Assembly: GCF_000969905.1 (NCBI RefSeq)
Contig: NZ_CP009520.1
Span: 3,162,001 to 3,226,000 of the forward strand
Origin: Methanosarcina vacuolata Z-761
Lineage (GTDB): Archaea; Halobacteriota; Methanosarcinia; Methanosarcinales; Methanosarcinaceae
DNA length: 64,000 bases
Direction of reading: 5' to 3'
The translations under genes were made by a program, and so were the position numbers. The notes beneath the pieces are model-generated. The model searched no databases and had not been told where the DNA came from. It was given only the letters and a program-made list of their open reading frames with translations. Every line of letters begins with the position of its first letter. Position 1 is the stretch's first letter. This document shows, piece after piece, positions 1-9,536 of the stretch.

Positions 1-1434
1 GCGCTTTTTGAAGAGGCAAACGGTACCCTTCTCACCCGAGGGGCGCCTGAAGGACAGGGAGCAAAGGTTACGGAATGGAAGCTCGGGGAGGACAGGATCG
101 AGCTTTCGCTCCAGTCCGGCGGGTATGTTAGAGTGCACGATGCAATTTTCCGGCTGAGGAAACAGCTCTCTGAGGCACTAGGTAAGAAATTCAAGATAGG
201 GATTCGTGGAATTGAGGTTGAGTCTTTCATCATTAGGATGCCGGCTGACCATGAGCTCCGGATGCTCAAAGTGCCTTATATCAAAAGTATGGAAAACATT
301 GAAGGCGGGATTGAGCTCGAGCTTGAGGTCGGAGAAGCTGAGATGAAGAACCGAGTGCCGGACAGGATTCTCACTCTTCTTGAAGAGAAAATCGAGGCTG
401 CCCAGTACGGGGCAAAGGCCGAGCACTGGAATCTGCTCTGGCAGAGAGAGCCAATGGAGCATCCCTTCAAGGAAGACCCTACCCAGGCCATGATGAAAGA
501 AGGCTGGCTCAAGCGAGGTTCAAGCCGTGGGCAGTGGATCCACGGTCCACAGTCCACAAGGATCTTCCGGACTTTCGAAAAAATTGTCCTTGAAGAACTT
601 CTCGAACCTTTAGGATACAGGGAAATGATTTTCCCGAAACTTGTTACCTGGGAAGTCTGGATGAAGTCCGGGCATGCAAAGGGTGTCTACCCCGAAATAT
701 ATTATATATGTCCTCCGCAGACAAGAGATCCCGATTACTGGGAAGAGGTTGCCGATTACTACAAGGTTACCCATGAAGTGCCCACAAAACTTATCAAAGA
801 AAAAATCGCAGAGCCAATCGGAGGCATGTGCTATGCTCAGTGTCCGCCTTTCTGGATGTACGTAGCAGGGGAAACTCTTCCAAACGAGGAAATTCCTGTA
901 AAGGTCTTTGACAGGTCCGGAACCTCCCACAGGTATGAGAGTGGCGGAATTCACGGAATCGAAAGGGTCGATGAGTTCCACAGGATTGAAATCGTCTGGA
1001 TCGGGACAAAGGAAGGAGTAATAAAGTGCGCAGAAGAACTGCATGATCGCTATATGCATATCTTCAACGACATCCTGGACATCGAGTGGAGAAAAGCAAG
1101 AGTTACCCCCTGGTTCATGGCACAGGAAGGGCTTCTCGGTCTTGCCGAAGAAAACACTGTAGGGACCACCGATTACGAAGCCTGCCTGCCTTACCGTGGG
1201 CCGGATGGAGAATGGCTCGAGTTCCAGAATGTGAGCATCAACGGAGACAAGTATCCCAAAGGCTTCAATGTGAAACTTCAGTCCGGAGAAGAACTCTGGT
1301 CTGGCTGTTCCGGAGTCGGGCTTGAAAGATGGGCTGCGGTCTTCCTTGCGCAGAAAGGGCTTGACCCTGCAAATTGGCCTGAGGAGTTCAGAAAGAGAGT
1401 AGGCGAAATGCCAAATGGCATCCGTTTCCTTTAA
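1..1434 (+). CDS. serS: Type-2 (methanogenic) seryl-tRNA synthetase, 5' end outside window
   Basis: Class II aminoacyl-tRNA synthetase charging tRNA-Ser in the cytoplasm. The reading frame is open from base 1, so about 25 N-terminal residues lie outside the window (477 codons here; the family is about 502). It is the rare methanogen-type SerRS and not the bacterial type: it has the long N-terminal alpha/beta tRNA-binding domain, the Zn-site context [12 protein letters not shown], the motif-2 region [14 protein letters not shown] and the C-terminal motif-3 stretch [10 protein letters not shown]. From knowledge of the Methanosarcina barkeri enzyme, two cysteines and a glutamate bind the active-site zinc; both cysteine contexts are visible. 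The GTG at 133 is internal and not the start. A T-rich tract follows the stop at once. Confidence 0.95.
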   Translation, partial: ALFEEANGTLLTRGAPEGQGAKVTEWKLGEDRIELSLQSGGYVRVHDAIFRLRKQLSEALGKKFKIGIRGIEVESFIIRMPADHELRMLKVPYIKSMENIEGGIELELEVGEAEMKNRVPDRILTLLEEKIEAAQYGAKAEHWNLLWQREPMEHPFKEDPTQAMMKEGWLKRGSSRGQWIHGPQSTRIFRTFEKIVLEELLEPLGYREMIFPKLVTWEVWMKSGHAKGVYPEIYYICPPQTRDPDYWEEVADYYKVTHEVPTKLIKEKIAEPIGGMCYAQCPPFWMYVAGETLPNEEIPVKVFDRSGTSHRYESGGIHGIERVDEFHRIEIVWIGTKEGVIKCAEELHDRYMHIFNDILDIEWRKARVTPWFMAQEGLLGLAEENTVGTTDYEACLPYRGPDGEWLEFQNVSINGDKYPKGFNVKLQSGEELWSGCSGVGLERWAAVFLAQKGLDPANWPEEFRKRVGEMPNGIRFL

Positions 1435-1675
1435 ACTTTTCTTTAATTTTTCCCAAATTTTTCTTCAAACTTTTCTTCAAATTTTTTTCCTTAGAGTTTT
1501 CTTCAAACTTTTTTCCTTACAGTTTTCTTCAAACTTTTTTCCTTACAGTTTTCTTCAAACTTTTTTCCTTACAGTTTTCTTCAAACTTTTTTCCCTAATT
1601 TTTCTTCAAACTTTCTTCCCTAAACTTTCTTCAAACTTTTCTTAAACTTTTTCTTCAAACTTTTTTATTTTCTCT
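1432..1675 (+). terminator. T-rich tandem repeat tract after serS, probable multi-site terminator
   Basis: About 240 bases made almost only of repeats of the form TTTTCTTCAAAC with T5-T7 runs (for example the TTTTTTCCTTACAG units from 1507). The unit resembles the last codons and stop of serS (TTTCCTTTAAAC), so the tract may have been seeded there. Archaeal transcription ends at U-runs, and here there are more than ten in series in the sense strand. No gene is supported in it. Confidence 0.6.
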
Positions 1676-1704
1676 TTTTAGCAGATAGGCAGAAAGTGTT
1701 TCTA

Positions 1705-1721
1705 ACCGATTTGTTTATATA
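1705..1721 (+). promoter_or_regulatory. BRE/TATA promoter for the structured RNA and rps3ae
   Basis: ACCGATTTG followed by TTTATATA (TATA box 1714-1721) matches the archaeal BRE/TATA pattern. A start about 25 bases downstream, near 1741-1746, would leave a leader of about 380 bases before rps3ae that contains the hairpins described next. Confidence 0.5.
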
Positions 1722-1740
1722 CTGATATGATATGTATAGT

Positions 1741-2066
1741 GAGCCATTAACTAGTTAGATGCCGCTAATTTCTGAGATCTTCTGGCGATTTTCCGGATCA
1801 TATTTTTTGATTATCAGGAGCCTGTAGTTGCCGGAATATAGGGGACGGGTCCAGGTTCGGAAGCCTATTGAAGCTCGGAAGTTTCATCTTGAAAGGGAAA
1901 CGCTAGTGCAAAAAGCACCACAAACTGCGCCTGGCAGCGCAAAGTCTGTGCAAAAGCGCTGAAGGTCATTCATGCTCATTGATTAAGGAAAAAGCTCACC
2001 CGAGCATCCGGAATAAGAAACTGAAAGGCTTGAGGGCCGCAGGATAAACCAGCAGCATAGAAAATT
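1741..2066 (+). ncRNA. Structured RNA or long structured leader upstream of rps3ae
   Basis: This stretch is clearly GC-richer than the AT-rich flanks, has no supported ORF and holds a series of hairpins: CAGG/CCTG (1815-1824), GGAC/GTCC (1843-1852), GTGC-A5-GCAC (1906-1918), a two-storey stem with CACA/TGTG (1919-1922 with 1947-1950) enclosing TGCGC/GCGCA (1926-1941), and GCTC-ACCC-GAGC (1994-2005) competing with ATGCTC/GAGCAT (1972-1977 with 2002-2007). A good promoter lies just upstream. It does not match the signature blocks I know for RNase P RNA, SRP RNA or tRNA. It could be an independent small RNA or a leader regulating eS1 synthesis. Confidence 0.4.
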
Positions 2067-2086
2067 CAACTAAGTACTAGAAATAA

Positions 2087-2749
<663 letters not shown>

Positions 2750-2863
2750 TTTCGTTCTGGTTCAATACCAAGAAGCAGGGGAAAATCCGAAAGGATTTTC
2801 TTATCTATTTTCTTATCTATTTTCTTAGTTTCTTTAGTATACGAGTTTCTCTCTCTTACTGTT

Positions 2864-5458
2864 TTACTTACTCTTTTTCAGGCCCGCAGCCGATACTTTT
2901 GAAGTTTTTTCTGTTATTGGGCTTGATGGCAAGCTTGTTGACAGGCTTGCTGCTGAACTTGTCTCTGAACTCGCTGCCGGTTTTGCTGCTGAACTTGCTG
3001 CAGGACGGCGTACCGAAGCCTTTTCCCTGATCCTTGTTTCGGCTCCTTTGCCTGGTTTTTTCCAGTATTTTCTGCCTTCCGGACAGCGCCGGTTTACACA
3101 GAACTCTTTCTCAGGGCTGTCGTCTTCTTCTTTCAACCTGAACAGCTTCCAACCGCAGGTTTCACAGGTTCTGTCAAGCAGGGTCAGTTTTCCGGTTTTT
3201 GGGACTGAATGAGTATATCCGCAGCGTTTCGTGCAGCCCAGGAATCGGGTGTCTTTAAAGGTGATCAGGAACATATTTCCGTCACATTCAGGGCAGGAGC
3301 CGACCGTTTCTGGGGGATAGCATTCTTTTTCAAGGTCGCAGGTAAAGCAGGGGCCTATGCCCACAGCCCAGTTATACTTATTTCCTACTTTCAGGACAGC
3401 TACTCCTTCCTTTTTACATTCCTTGCTCCTGAGTACGGTCAAAGCCCCGGCTTTTGGCAGAGGATAAGAATTTCTGCAATCGGGATAACCTGTGCAGCCC
3501 ACAAAGCGGCCTGAGTCAGTCTGCACAATCCTGAGTACGTGCCCGCAAACTTTACAGGTTCCTATGTAGTTTTTCTTGTCTTCAAGGGCAGCTTCATCCT
3601 TAATCGTGCCTGCTATGCTTGAAGTCAGCTCCTTTTTGTTTGCTTCAAGCTGGGCGTACATCTCCTTGATCAGGGCTGTGCCTTCGTCAAGGGCAGTTTC
3701 AAACTCTTTTTTTCCGTCTTCTACTTCCTGAATAAGAGCCTCGATCTTTGCCCTTATTTCCGGCTTTACTAGAATCGGAACGGTCAGAGAGAGACCATCC
3801 ATAAGGGTAAAGCCTGTATCCAGAATAGAGATGGTTTTTCCCTTTGTCTCAAGATACCCTCGCTTCTTGTTTGTTTCAATATGGGTGGGAGCTGTTGCCT
3901 TTGTCCCGATTCCGTTTTTGTCCATAAGGGTCAAAAGTTCGGCTTCGGTCAGTTTCTTTGGCGGGCTGGTTTTGGACTTTGTATTGCTGAGCTTTTTTAT
4001 GCCCACTTTCTGGCCTTCTTCTACAAACGGGAGAAGTTTATCCTTTTTATTTTCGAAAGGATAGACTTCGAGCCATCCCGAATCCTTGAGCACGGTCCCT
4101 GATGAGTCAAAAGGTTCCTCATGTACGAGCAAATGGAGATGCGTTTTTTCGAAAACGGCTGCAGGCATAAGGTTTGCCAGAAAATGCCTTGCTATAAGGT
4201 CATAGACTTCAGGTGCCTGAGGGATATTTACTGCAGAGCTAACCTCTCCTCTTGAAGCCGCTCTTATCGGGTGGATCGGAGGGTGGTCGTGTGCATCTTT
4301 TTCCCCGTTTTTCGGGACAATTGGAGCTATAAGGATAGACTCTGCAAAAGGCCTGTATTCCTTCTGGCGTGCAAAATCAAAGACAAGGGACTTGAAATCA
4401 AAGTCGTCTGCGTATTTGTTTGTCTCGGTCCTGGGGTAGCTGGTAAACCCTGCAAGGTAAAGCTGTTCTGCAACCTCAAGGGCAAGCTCCGGGCTTATTC
4501 CGAGGAACTTGGAGGCCCTTTTAAGGAATTCTGTAGTATTTAAGGGATTAGGAGGGCTGGTTTTTGTTTCTTTTACGGTCTTTTTTGCAATTAACCCTTC
4601 TTTTGCCCCTTTCAGCCGTTTGAAGATCTCCGCGGCTTTTTCTTTGTCATGAATATTTCCTGCCCTGTGAGTGCCTTCGAAGTCTCCTCCTTTTATTTCT
4701 CCTTCTTTTCCCCCTTCTTTTCCCCCTTCTTTTCCTCCTTCTTTTTCTCTTTCTTTTCCACTTTCTGCCGAGAAAATCGCTGTTATCTTCCAGAAGTCCT
4801 TTGCCTGAAAAGCCCGGATTGTCTTTTCTCTTTCGTATACAAACCCGCAGGTAGGCGTCTGGCAGGGGCCGATAGAAAGTATGTCCTTTGTTCTTGCTCT
4901 TTCCCTGACCGAAAGCGTGACAAAGCGAGTGAAAGCTGCTCCCATTTTAAGGTCCAGAATCTGTCTGGCTTCTGCAGCCATTGCCATGTTGTAGTCCGGG
5001 TCTATCAGGCTTTCAAAAGCTTTTTTTACCTCCTTTGGGGAGAGAGACGAAAAACGTGCCCTTTCAACCGGCACATTTGTTACTTCTTCTGCAAGTGTCT
5101 TGGCTTCAAATCCTATGTTTTCTCCTTCCCTGTCATAGTCGCAGGCAAGGACGATCTTGTTTGCTCTTTTTGCCAGATTTTTTACTGCAGCAGCGTATTC
5201 AGCTCGCGTTACAAGTTTTTGCGGGTCGACTCCAAGAAGCACACCCGGATTGACTTCATTCCATTTGTTATATTGCTCCGGAAAGTCATAATTCATAATA
5301 TGCCCGGAAAGTCCCATTACCAGCCACTCTTCACCTTTCCACTTAAATTCATATGCTGGCAGCCCTTCAACTGTTATCCTCTCAACTTCCCCCTCGCCCA
5401 GAATGCTGGCAATCTGGGATGCTGCCTTATTCTTTTCTGCAAATGCGACAACTGTCAT
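2864..5458 (-). CDS. topA: DNA topoisomerase I (type IA) with C-terminal zinc fingers
   Basis: Relaxes negatively supercoiled DNA by a single-strand break and 5'-phosphotyrosine link. The 864-residue protein has an N-terminal TOPRIM domain (acidic triad in VLACDYDREGENIG), the topoisomerase core with the active-site tyrosine in GFTSYPRTETNKY, and three C-terminal four-Cys fingers (beginning CKVCGHVLR, CFTCDLEKEC and CETCGWKLF) followed by a low-complexity Ala/Ser tail. An unusual insert of KEGG repeats sits at about residues 230-255, encoded by a 12-base tandem repeat, probably on a surface loop. The ATG at 5458 is followed by the typical family start TVVAFAEKNKAA. A 301-codon ORF on the other strand is a shadow. 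Confidence 0.95.
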   Translation of the reverse strand: MTVVAFAEKNKAASQIASILGEGEVERITVEGLPAYEFKWKGEEWLVMGLSGHIMNYDFPEQYNKWNEVNPGVLLGVDPQKLVTRAEYAAAVKNLAKRANKIVLACDYDREGENIGFEAKTLAEEVTNVPVERARFSSLSPKEVKKAFESLIDPDYNMAMAAEARQILDLKMGAAFTRFVTLSVRERARTKDILSIGPCQTPTCGFVYEREKTIRAFQAKDFWKITAIFSAESGKEREKEGGKEGGKEGGKEGEIKGGDFEGTHRAGNIHDKEKAAEIFKRLKGAKEGLIAKKTVKETKTSPPNPLNTTEFLKRASKFLGISPELALEVAEQLYLAGFTSYPRTETNKYADDFDFKSLVFDFARQKEYRPFAESILIAPIVPKNGEKDAHDHPPIHPIRAASRGEVSSAVNIPQAPEVYDLIARHFLANLMPAAVFEKTHLHLLVHEEPFDSSGTVLKDSGWLEVYPFENKKDKLLPFVEEGQKVGIKKLSNTKSKTSPPKKLTEAELLTLMDKNGIGTKATAPTHIETNKKRGYLETKGKTISILDTGFTLMDGLSLTVPILVKPEIRAKIEALIQEVEDGKKEFETALDEGTALIKEMYAQLEANKKELTSSIAGTIKDEAALEDKKNYIGTCKVCGHVLRIVQTDSGRFVGCTGYPDCRNSYPLPKAGALTVLRSKECKKEGVAVLKVGNKYNWAVGIGPCFTCDLEKECYPPETVGSCPECDGNMFLITFKDTRFLGCTKRCGYTHSVPKTGKLTLLDRTCETCGWKLFRLKEEDDSPEKEFCVNRRCPEGRKYWKKPGKGAETRIREKASVRRPAASSAAKPAASSETSSAASLSTSLPSSPITEKTSKVSAAGLKKSK

Positions 5459-5638
5459 ATAAAATACCCTGATTCCGTTCTTGAGATTATATTGGGATCT
5501 AAAATAGTATTAATAAGAAATGTGTGTACGGAAACGCATAATGAAGCTAATTGAAACACATAATTAAGTGAATTAGGAAATGCACCTGAAAGATTTTCCT
5601 TCTTTTTTCTCGTTTCTTTTATGTGCATCGGCTTAATC

Positions 5639-5792
5639 TTACTGGTAAGTTCAATTAGTTTACTGGTCAGATTCAATTATTTTACTGGTCGAATTCAATT
5701 ATTTTACTGTTCAGGTTCAATTATTTTACTGGTCGAATTCAATTATTTTACTTGTTAGATTCAATTATTTTACTGATCAGGTTCAATTATAC
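5639..5792. repeat. Tandem repeat, ~21-base unit, seven copies
   Basis: Imperfect direct repeats of TTACTGGTCNGATTCAATTA in the topA-thiC divergent intergenic region. No coding potential is seen. The rest of 5459-6133 is AT-rich with several TATA-like stretches (for example around 5875-5900) that could serve topA or thiC. I see no TPP riboswitch. Confidence 0.8.
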
Positions 5793-6133
5793 CGGTAAGC
5801 TGTAAAAGCCTTTACTTTAAAAACAGTTTCCGTGGTTTTCTTTCTGTGCATGCTCTGAATAATATACACACATTATTTATATATTTGACTGCTTATACAT
5901 ATTATATGACTTACCAGACATGAAAAGATATATATGAGTTGTCTGTTCTAGTCTGCAAGATATAAGTACCGGATTTATCTTTATCCTTATTATTCTGGTC
6001 AACCTTATAATATGCTTATGAAATGTCGGTTAGTTGCAGTCAATGATATTGCTGTTATTTGAAATGTTTTCATCGAGATCTGTTAATTAATATAATATTA
6101 TAATTTTTCATTAACCTGCAGTCTGGAGTAACA

Positions 6134-7420
6134 ATGACACTGATGGAAGATGCGAAGAAGGGAATCATCACACCCTCTATAGAAGCCGTGGCAAAAGCTG
6201 AAGGAATTGACCCTGAGACTGTCCGCTCCTGCGTGGCAAAAGGGCTAATCACTATCCCTGTAAATAACAGGCGAGAGACCCTTCCTATAGGTATTGGCAA
6301 GTATATGAGCACAAAGATCAATGCCAATATCGGGACATCGAGAGACTATATAGACATTGATGCCGAAATCGAAAAAGCAAAGGCCGCAGAAACTTTCGGC
6401 GCTCATGCCGTAATGGACCTTTCTACAGGCGGAAATCTGGACGAAATTCGCACTCAAATCCTGAAATCTGTTAACATTCCAGTCGGAACGGTCCCAATCT
6501 ACCAGGCTGCAGCTTCCAGGAAAGTTGTTGTGGAAATGACTTCGGATGATATGTTCAATGCCGTCCGGAAACATGCCGAACAGGGAGTTGACTTTGTTAC
6601 CGTTCATGCCGGAGTTAATTTAAACTCACTTGAACGGCTGCGCCAGAGCGACAGGATCATGAATGTCGTGAGCCGTGGAGGCTCTTTTACCCTTGCCTGG
6701 ATGCTGCATAACGGAGAAGACAACCCCTTCTATGCCGAATTTGATTATCTCCTTGAAATCGCAAAAGAATATGATATGACCCTGAGCCTTGGAGACGGCA
6801 TGCGTCCAGGCTGTATTGCCGATGCCTCTGACCGCCCGAAGTTTATGGAGTTTATCACGCTCGGTGAACTCGTAAAGCGGGCAAGAGCTGTCGATGTCCA
6901 GACTTTTGTAGAAGGTCCGGGCCATGTGCCTTTAAACGAAATCGAACTCAGCGTTAGGGGCATGAAAGAGCTCTGTAATGGTGCTCCTCTCTACCTTCTG
7001 GGCCCGCTTGTGACTGATATTGCTCCCGGCTTTGATCACATTACAGGCGCTATCGGAGGAGCAGTTGCAGGGATGCACGGCACAGATTTCCTCTGCATGG
7101 TAACTCCTTCGGAACACCTTGCCCTTCCAGCCCTTGAGGATATAAAAGAAGGCCTTCTTGTAACAAAGGTTGCAGCCCACACTATTGACCTTATAAAAGA
7201 AGGCCCGAGAGAACGCGCCTGGGAAAAAGATCTGGCAATGGCATATGCCCGCAGGGACCTTGACTGGGAAAAACAGTTCGAACTGGCAATCGATGGCAAC
7301 AGGGCCCGCAAAATCCGAGATGCCAGAAAAACTGAAAGCGATACCTGCTCGATGTGTGGGAATCTCTGTGCCTTGAAAATTGTAAAGGAGGCTTTTGAGA
7401 AAAAGAAAATGGAAGAATGA
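6134..7420 (+). CDS. thiC: Phosphomethylpyrimidine synthase (HMP-P synthase)
   Basis: Radical SAM enzyme converting aminoimidazole ribotide to HMP phosphate in thiamine synthesis. The 428-residue protein is the short archaeal/clostridial form. Family blocks are plain: [34 protein letters not shown] and [20 protein letters not shown]. The C-terminal Fe-S motif reads CSMCGNLC, that is CX2CX3C and not the CX2CX4C of the bacterial enzyme. The ATG at 6134 is preceded by TGGAGT. The upstream gap is 675 bases with no riboswitch recognised. No other thiamine gene is next to it. Confidence 0.93.
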   Translation: MTLMEDAKKGIITPSIEAVAKAEGIDPETVRSCVAKGLITIPVNNRRETLPIGIGKYMSTKINANIGTSRDYIDIDAEIEKAKAAETFGAHAVMDLSTGGNLDEIRTQILKSVNIPVGTVPIYQAAASRKVVVEMTSDDMFNAVRKHAEQGVDFVTVHAGVNLNSLERLRQSDRIMNVVSRGGSFTLAWMLHNGEDNPFYAEFDYLLEIAKEYDMTLSLGDGMRPGCIADASDRPKFMEFITLGELVKRARAVDVQTFVEGPGHVPLNEIELSVRGMKELCNGAPLYLLGPLVTDIAPGFDHITGAIGGAVAGMHGTDFLCMVTPSEHLALPALEDIKEGLLVTKVAAHTIDLIKEGPRERAWEKDLAMAYARRDLDWEKQFELAIDGNRARKIRDARKTESDTCSMCGNLCALKIVKEAFEKKKMEE

Positions 7421-8153
7421 ATTTTTACCATTTTCCAATTCTTTTCTCATTTAACTCTTTTTTGTATCTTCTTCAAATTAAGTGGAGATCTCTCACTTTC
7501 AATTTTCATTCAACGAACTTTTTTTCTAATGAGTTGATTTACTGATTAGTTTAACGATGGTTTGAAAAACCAAAATTAGGACAATCTTACTCCTCAGGGT
7601 AATGACGAAATCGATAGTCAAAAAGGGTAAGGTGAAAAGTACTTTCATTTCTTTGTGCCTGTTATTCGAAGAATTTCATGTGTGTTTTGAATGAAAGTTC
7701 TTTCAAGTACTTTCATTTCTTTGTGCCTGTGATTCGAAGATGATTAGAAGAATTTCATGTGCGTTTTGGTAGAAAACAACTGATCAAACTTAATGGATAA
7801 ATGGAGAATTTTAGAATTTTAAAGACATCCTATTTCTTTTATCAACGGAGTGGAAATTCCCTCTATATAATGCGTAGACCAGAATATTTGAATTTGTTGA
7901 CTGTTCCTACTATTCCAAAAGAGTCAACTATTCCTGCGAGTTATACATAATATATCAAATGACTGGTAATATTAAGAAATACTATGCTAAAAGGAAATCA
8001 TAAATTAAGCATATAATTTGATAGTTTAATAATCTGGTTAAAACCTTTACAGTTTATATAATTTGTTTTAATAGTAATTAATGGAGTTCAAATTTACTCT
8101 ACAGGACCCATTTTAACTATATATACCCGGGAGGTATAGGTGGCAAATTTTTC
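7421..8153. other. Intergenic region with duplicated sequence
   Basis: No gene is supported. It holds the direct repeat at 7637-7778 and AT-rich sequence upstream of the next gene, including a possible TATA element near 8100-8130 (AACTATATATACC) before 8154. Confidence 0.5.
7637..7778. repeat. Dispersed ~65-75 bp repeat, two tandem copies
   Basis: Copy 1 (7637-7696) and copy 2 (7704-7778) share AAGTACTTTCATTTCTTTGT, GTGCCTGTNATTCGAAGA and GAATTTCATGTG. Copy 2 has an internal 11-base duplication (GAAGATGATTA). A diverged third copy is at 28040-28113. No ORF is present. It is probably a non-coding element remnant. Confidence 0.7.
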
Positions 8154-8753
8154 ATGATGAAAAAATCAATTTATAAAATATTGTTTATTGTCATTATTAT
8201 TGCTTTTCTGATTATCGTAGTACCCTCAGTACTGTTTACACCTGCACACGTTAAGTCGAATATGTCAATTGATAATGAAACACCTGTTAAAGAACAACAG
8301 ATAGCTGGTTTATTTATTGAATTTGAAAATGGAACTACTGAGCAGGAAGTTAAAACTATTCTTGAAAATTCCAATATACCTGTAAACTATAGTATAGATT
8401 ACAATACTGACATTAGTGCAGGAAGGAACTATGCAAAAGTAGAAAAAGACAAAAAAACAGCTGTAGTAGATGAATTTAAGAAAGGAGAAAAAATTCCTGA
8501 ACCTGATTTTCCTCCTGATATCAAAAAAGGGGATTATTACATAGTTGTATCCTCAATAGGTTTTGAAGACGAAAATTTTCTTAATGTGATGAAAAGAAAT
8601 AATCTTCAGGTGAAAATGACAACTATATGTTATGTTTCTTTTGGAAATGAACCAAAAAATTGGATTCCAGAGAGTGAAGCAATCAGGATAAGAAATGAAC
8701 TGGAAGCAAATGAAAAAGTCTTTATTGTAAATTTTGACGGTGTTGCATACTAA
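8154..8753 (+). CDS. UPF0228 family membrane-anchored protein
   Basis: Function unknown; UPF0228 is a Methanosarcina-enriched family. The 199-residue product starts with a short basic segment and one hydrophobic helix (about residues 8-27, FIVIIIAFLIIVVP region), which works as signal anchor, leaving a soluble domain outside the membrane. The exported part is acidic/lysine-rich, with a duplicated layout: AGLFIEFENGTTEQEVKTIL early and YYIVVSSIGFEDENFLNVMK later look like two related alpha/beta units. Two ATGs in a row (8154, 8157) make the exact start ambiguous. It stands alone in its transcription unit and is followed by another small membrane-anchored unknown. Confidence 0.75.
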   Translation: MMKKSIYKILFIVIIIAFLIIVVPSVLFTPAHVKSNMSIDNETPVKEQQIAGLFIEFENGTTEQEVKTILENSNIPVNYSIDYNTDISAGRNYAKVEKDKKTAVVDEFKKGEKIPEPDFPPDIKKGDYYIVVSSIGFEDENFLNVMKRNNLQVKMTTICYVSFGNEPKNWIPESEAIRIRNELEANEKVFIVNFDGVAY

Positions 8754-8916
8754 GATAAGTAATGATTTGACTCCTAGAAAAACTAAAGCGCTGGACTAAG
8801 GATGACCTCTTTCTGTGAGCTGTTACAGATTATAAACGGAGCTAAACATGGGGAATAAGGACTTCCTTTTAATTTTTTGACTATATAAATTATTTGATTT
8901 TAGAGGGGGCCTAAAT

Positions 8917-9363
8917 ATTAAAAGTCGCCAAAAAATATTCATCTTTTTAGGAATTCTAATACTGATTTTGCTGAATTATTTCGTCGTTTTCCCATATTTG
9001 TTAGTTGGCTCTCCTGACCCTTTATTTTATATATATAATAATGATCTCCAGAATCATGAGGTAACAGTTGAAGTATTTGATTCGTATAATGAATCTATAT
9101 TCAAAGGAACTTATGAACTATCTCCTGACGAGCAAATCGCACAGCCGAAATCATTCTGGCTATTGCTGAGATGGTCAATGCCATGGTCTAAAGGAAAATA
9201 TACATATTTTGCAGAGGGAGAGTATCAATTTAAAGTTATTTTAGATGGAGAAACTACAGACACCTGCAGAACACTGCCACATGCCTGGAGTTCTGTAGTG
9301 ATAGATATAGATAAAAAGAATAATTCTGACTCTCCAATGCGTATAAGAGTAGTAACCGTGTAA
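8917..9363 (+). CDS. Small exported or membrane-anchored protein, possible AUU start
   Basis: Not recognised. The conventional start would be TTG at 8968, but that cuts the hydrophobic segment. Extending in frame to ATT at 8917 gives KSRQKIFIFLGILILILLNYF, a textbook basic-plus-hydrophobic signal/anchor, placed 7 bases behind GAGGGGG (8902-8909). No ATG, GTG or other TTG restores this N-terminus. The remaining ~115 residues look beta-rich (YIYNNDLQNHEVTVEVFDS; YTYFAEGEYQFKVILDGE), an extracytoplasmic Ig-like fold by appearance. The TTG at 8968 remains the fallback start. Confidence 0.55.
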   Translation: MKSRQKIFIFLGILILILLNYFVVFPYLLVGSPDPLFYIYNNDLQNHEVTVEVFDSYNESIFKGTYELSPDEQIAQPKSFWLLLRWSMPWSKGKYTYFAEGEYQFKVILDGETTDTCRTLPHAWSSVVIDIDKKNNSDSPMRIRVVTV

Positions 9364-9536
9364 CCTATTGAACCCGCAGGAAACTAACTATTATGTTGAT
9401 AATTTTGGGATTTTTCGGTCAATCCTTTTTTTAAAAGGGTTGCTTTTCAGCGAAACGAGATAAAAGCTTTAAATCGTATTAAAAATAGTTAAAAAGTTGA
9501 GAGGTTACCGCAAAAAGAAACGGCAACCGCAGCCTT

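Noticed and set aside
4649-5554. 301-codon ORF on the plus strand
   Set aside because: It lies antisense to topA, whose domains are beyond doubt. Composition (Cys/Phe/Ser-rich) is that of a shadow frame.
5459-6133. TPP riboswitch upstream of thiC
   Set aside because: I could not find the conserved CUGAGA and ACCUGA-type core elements in the leader.
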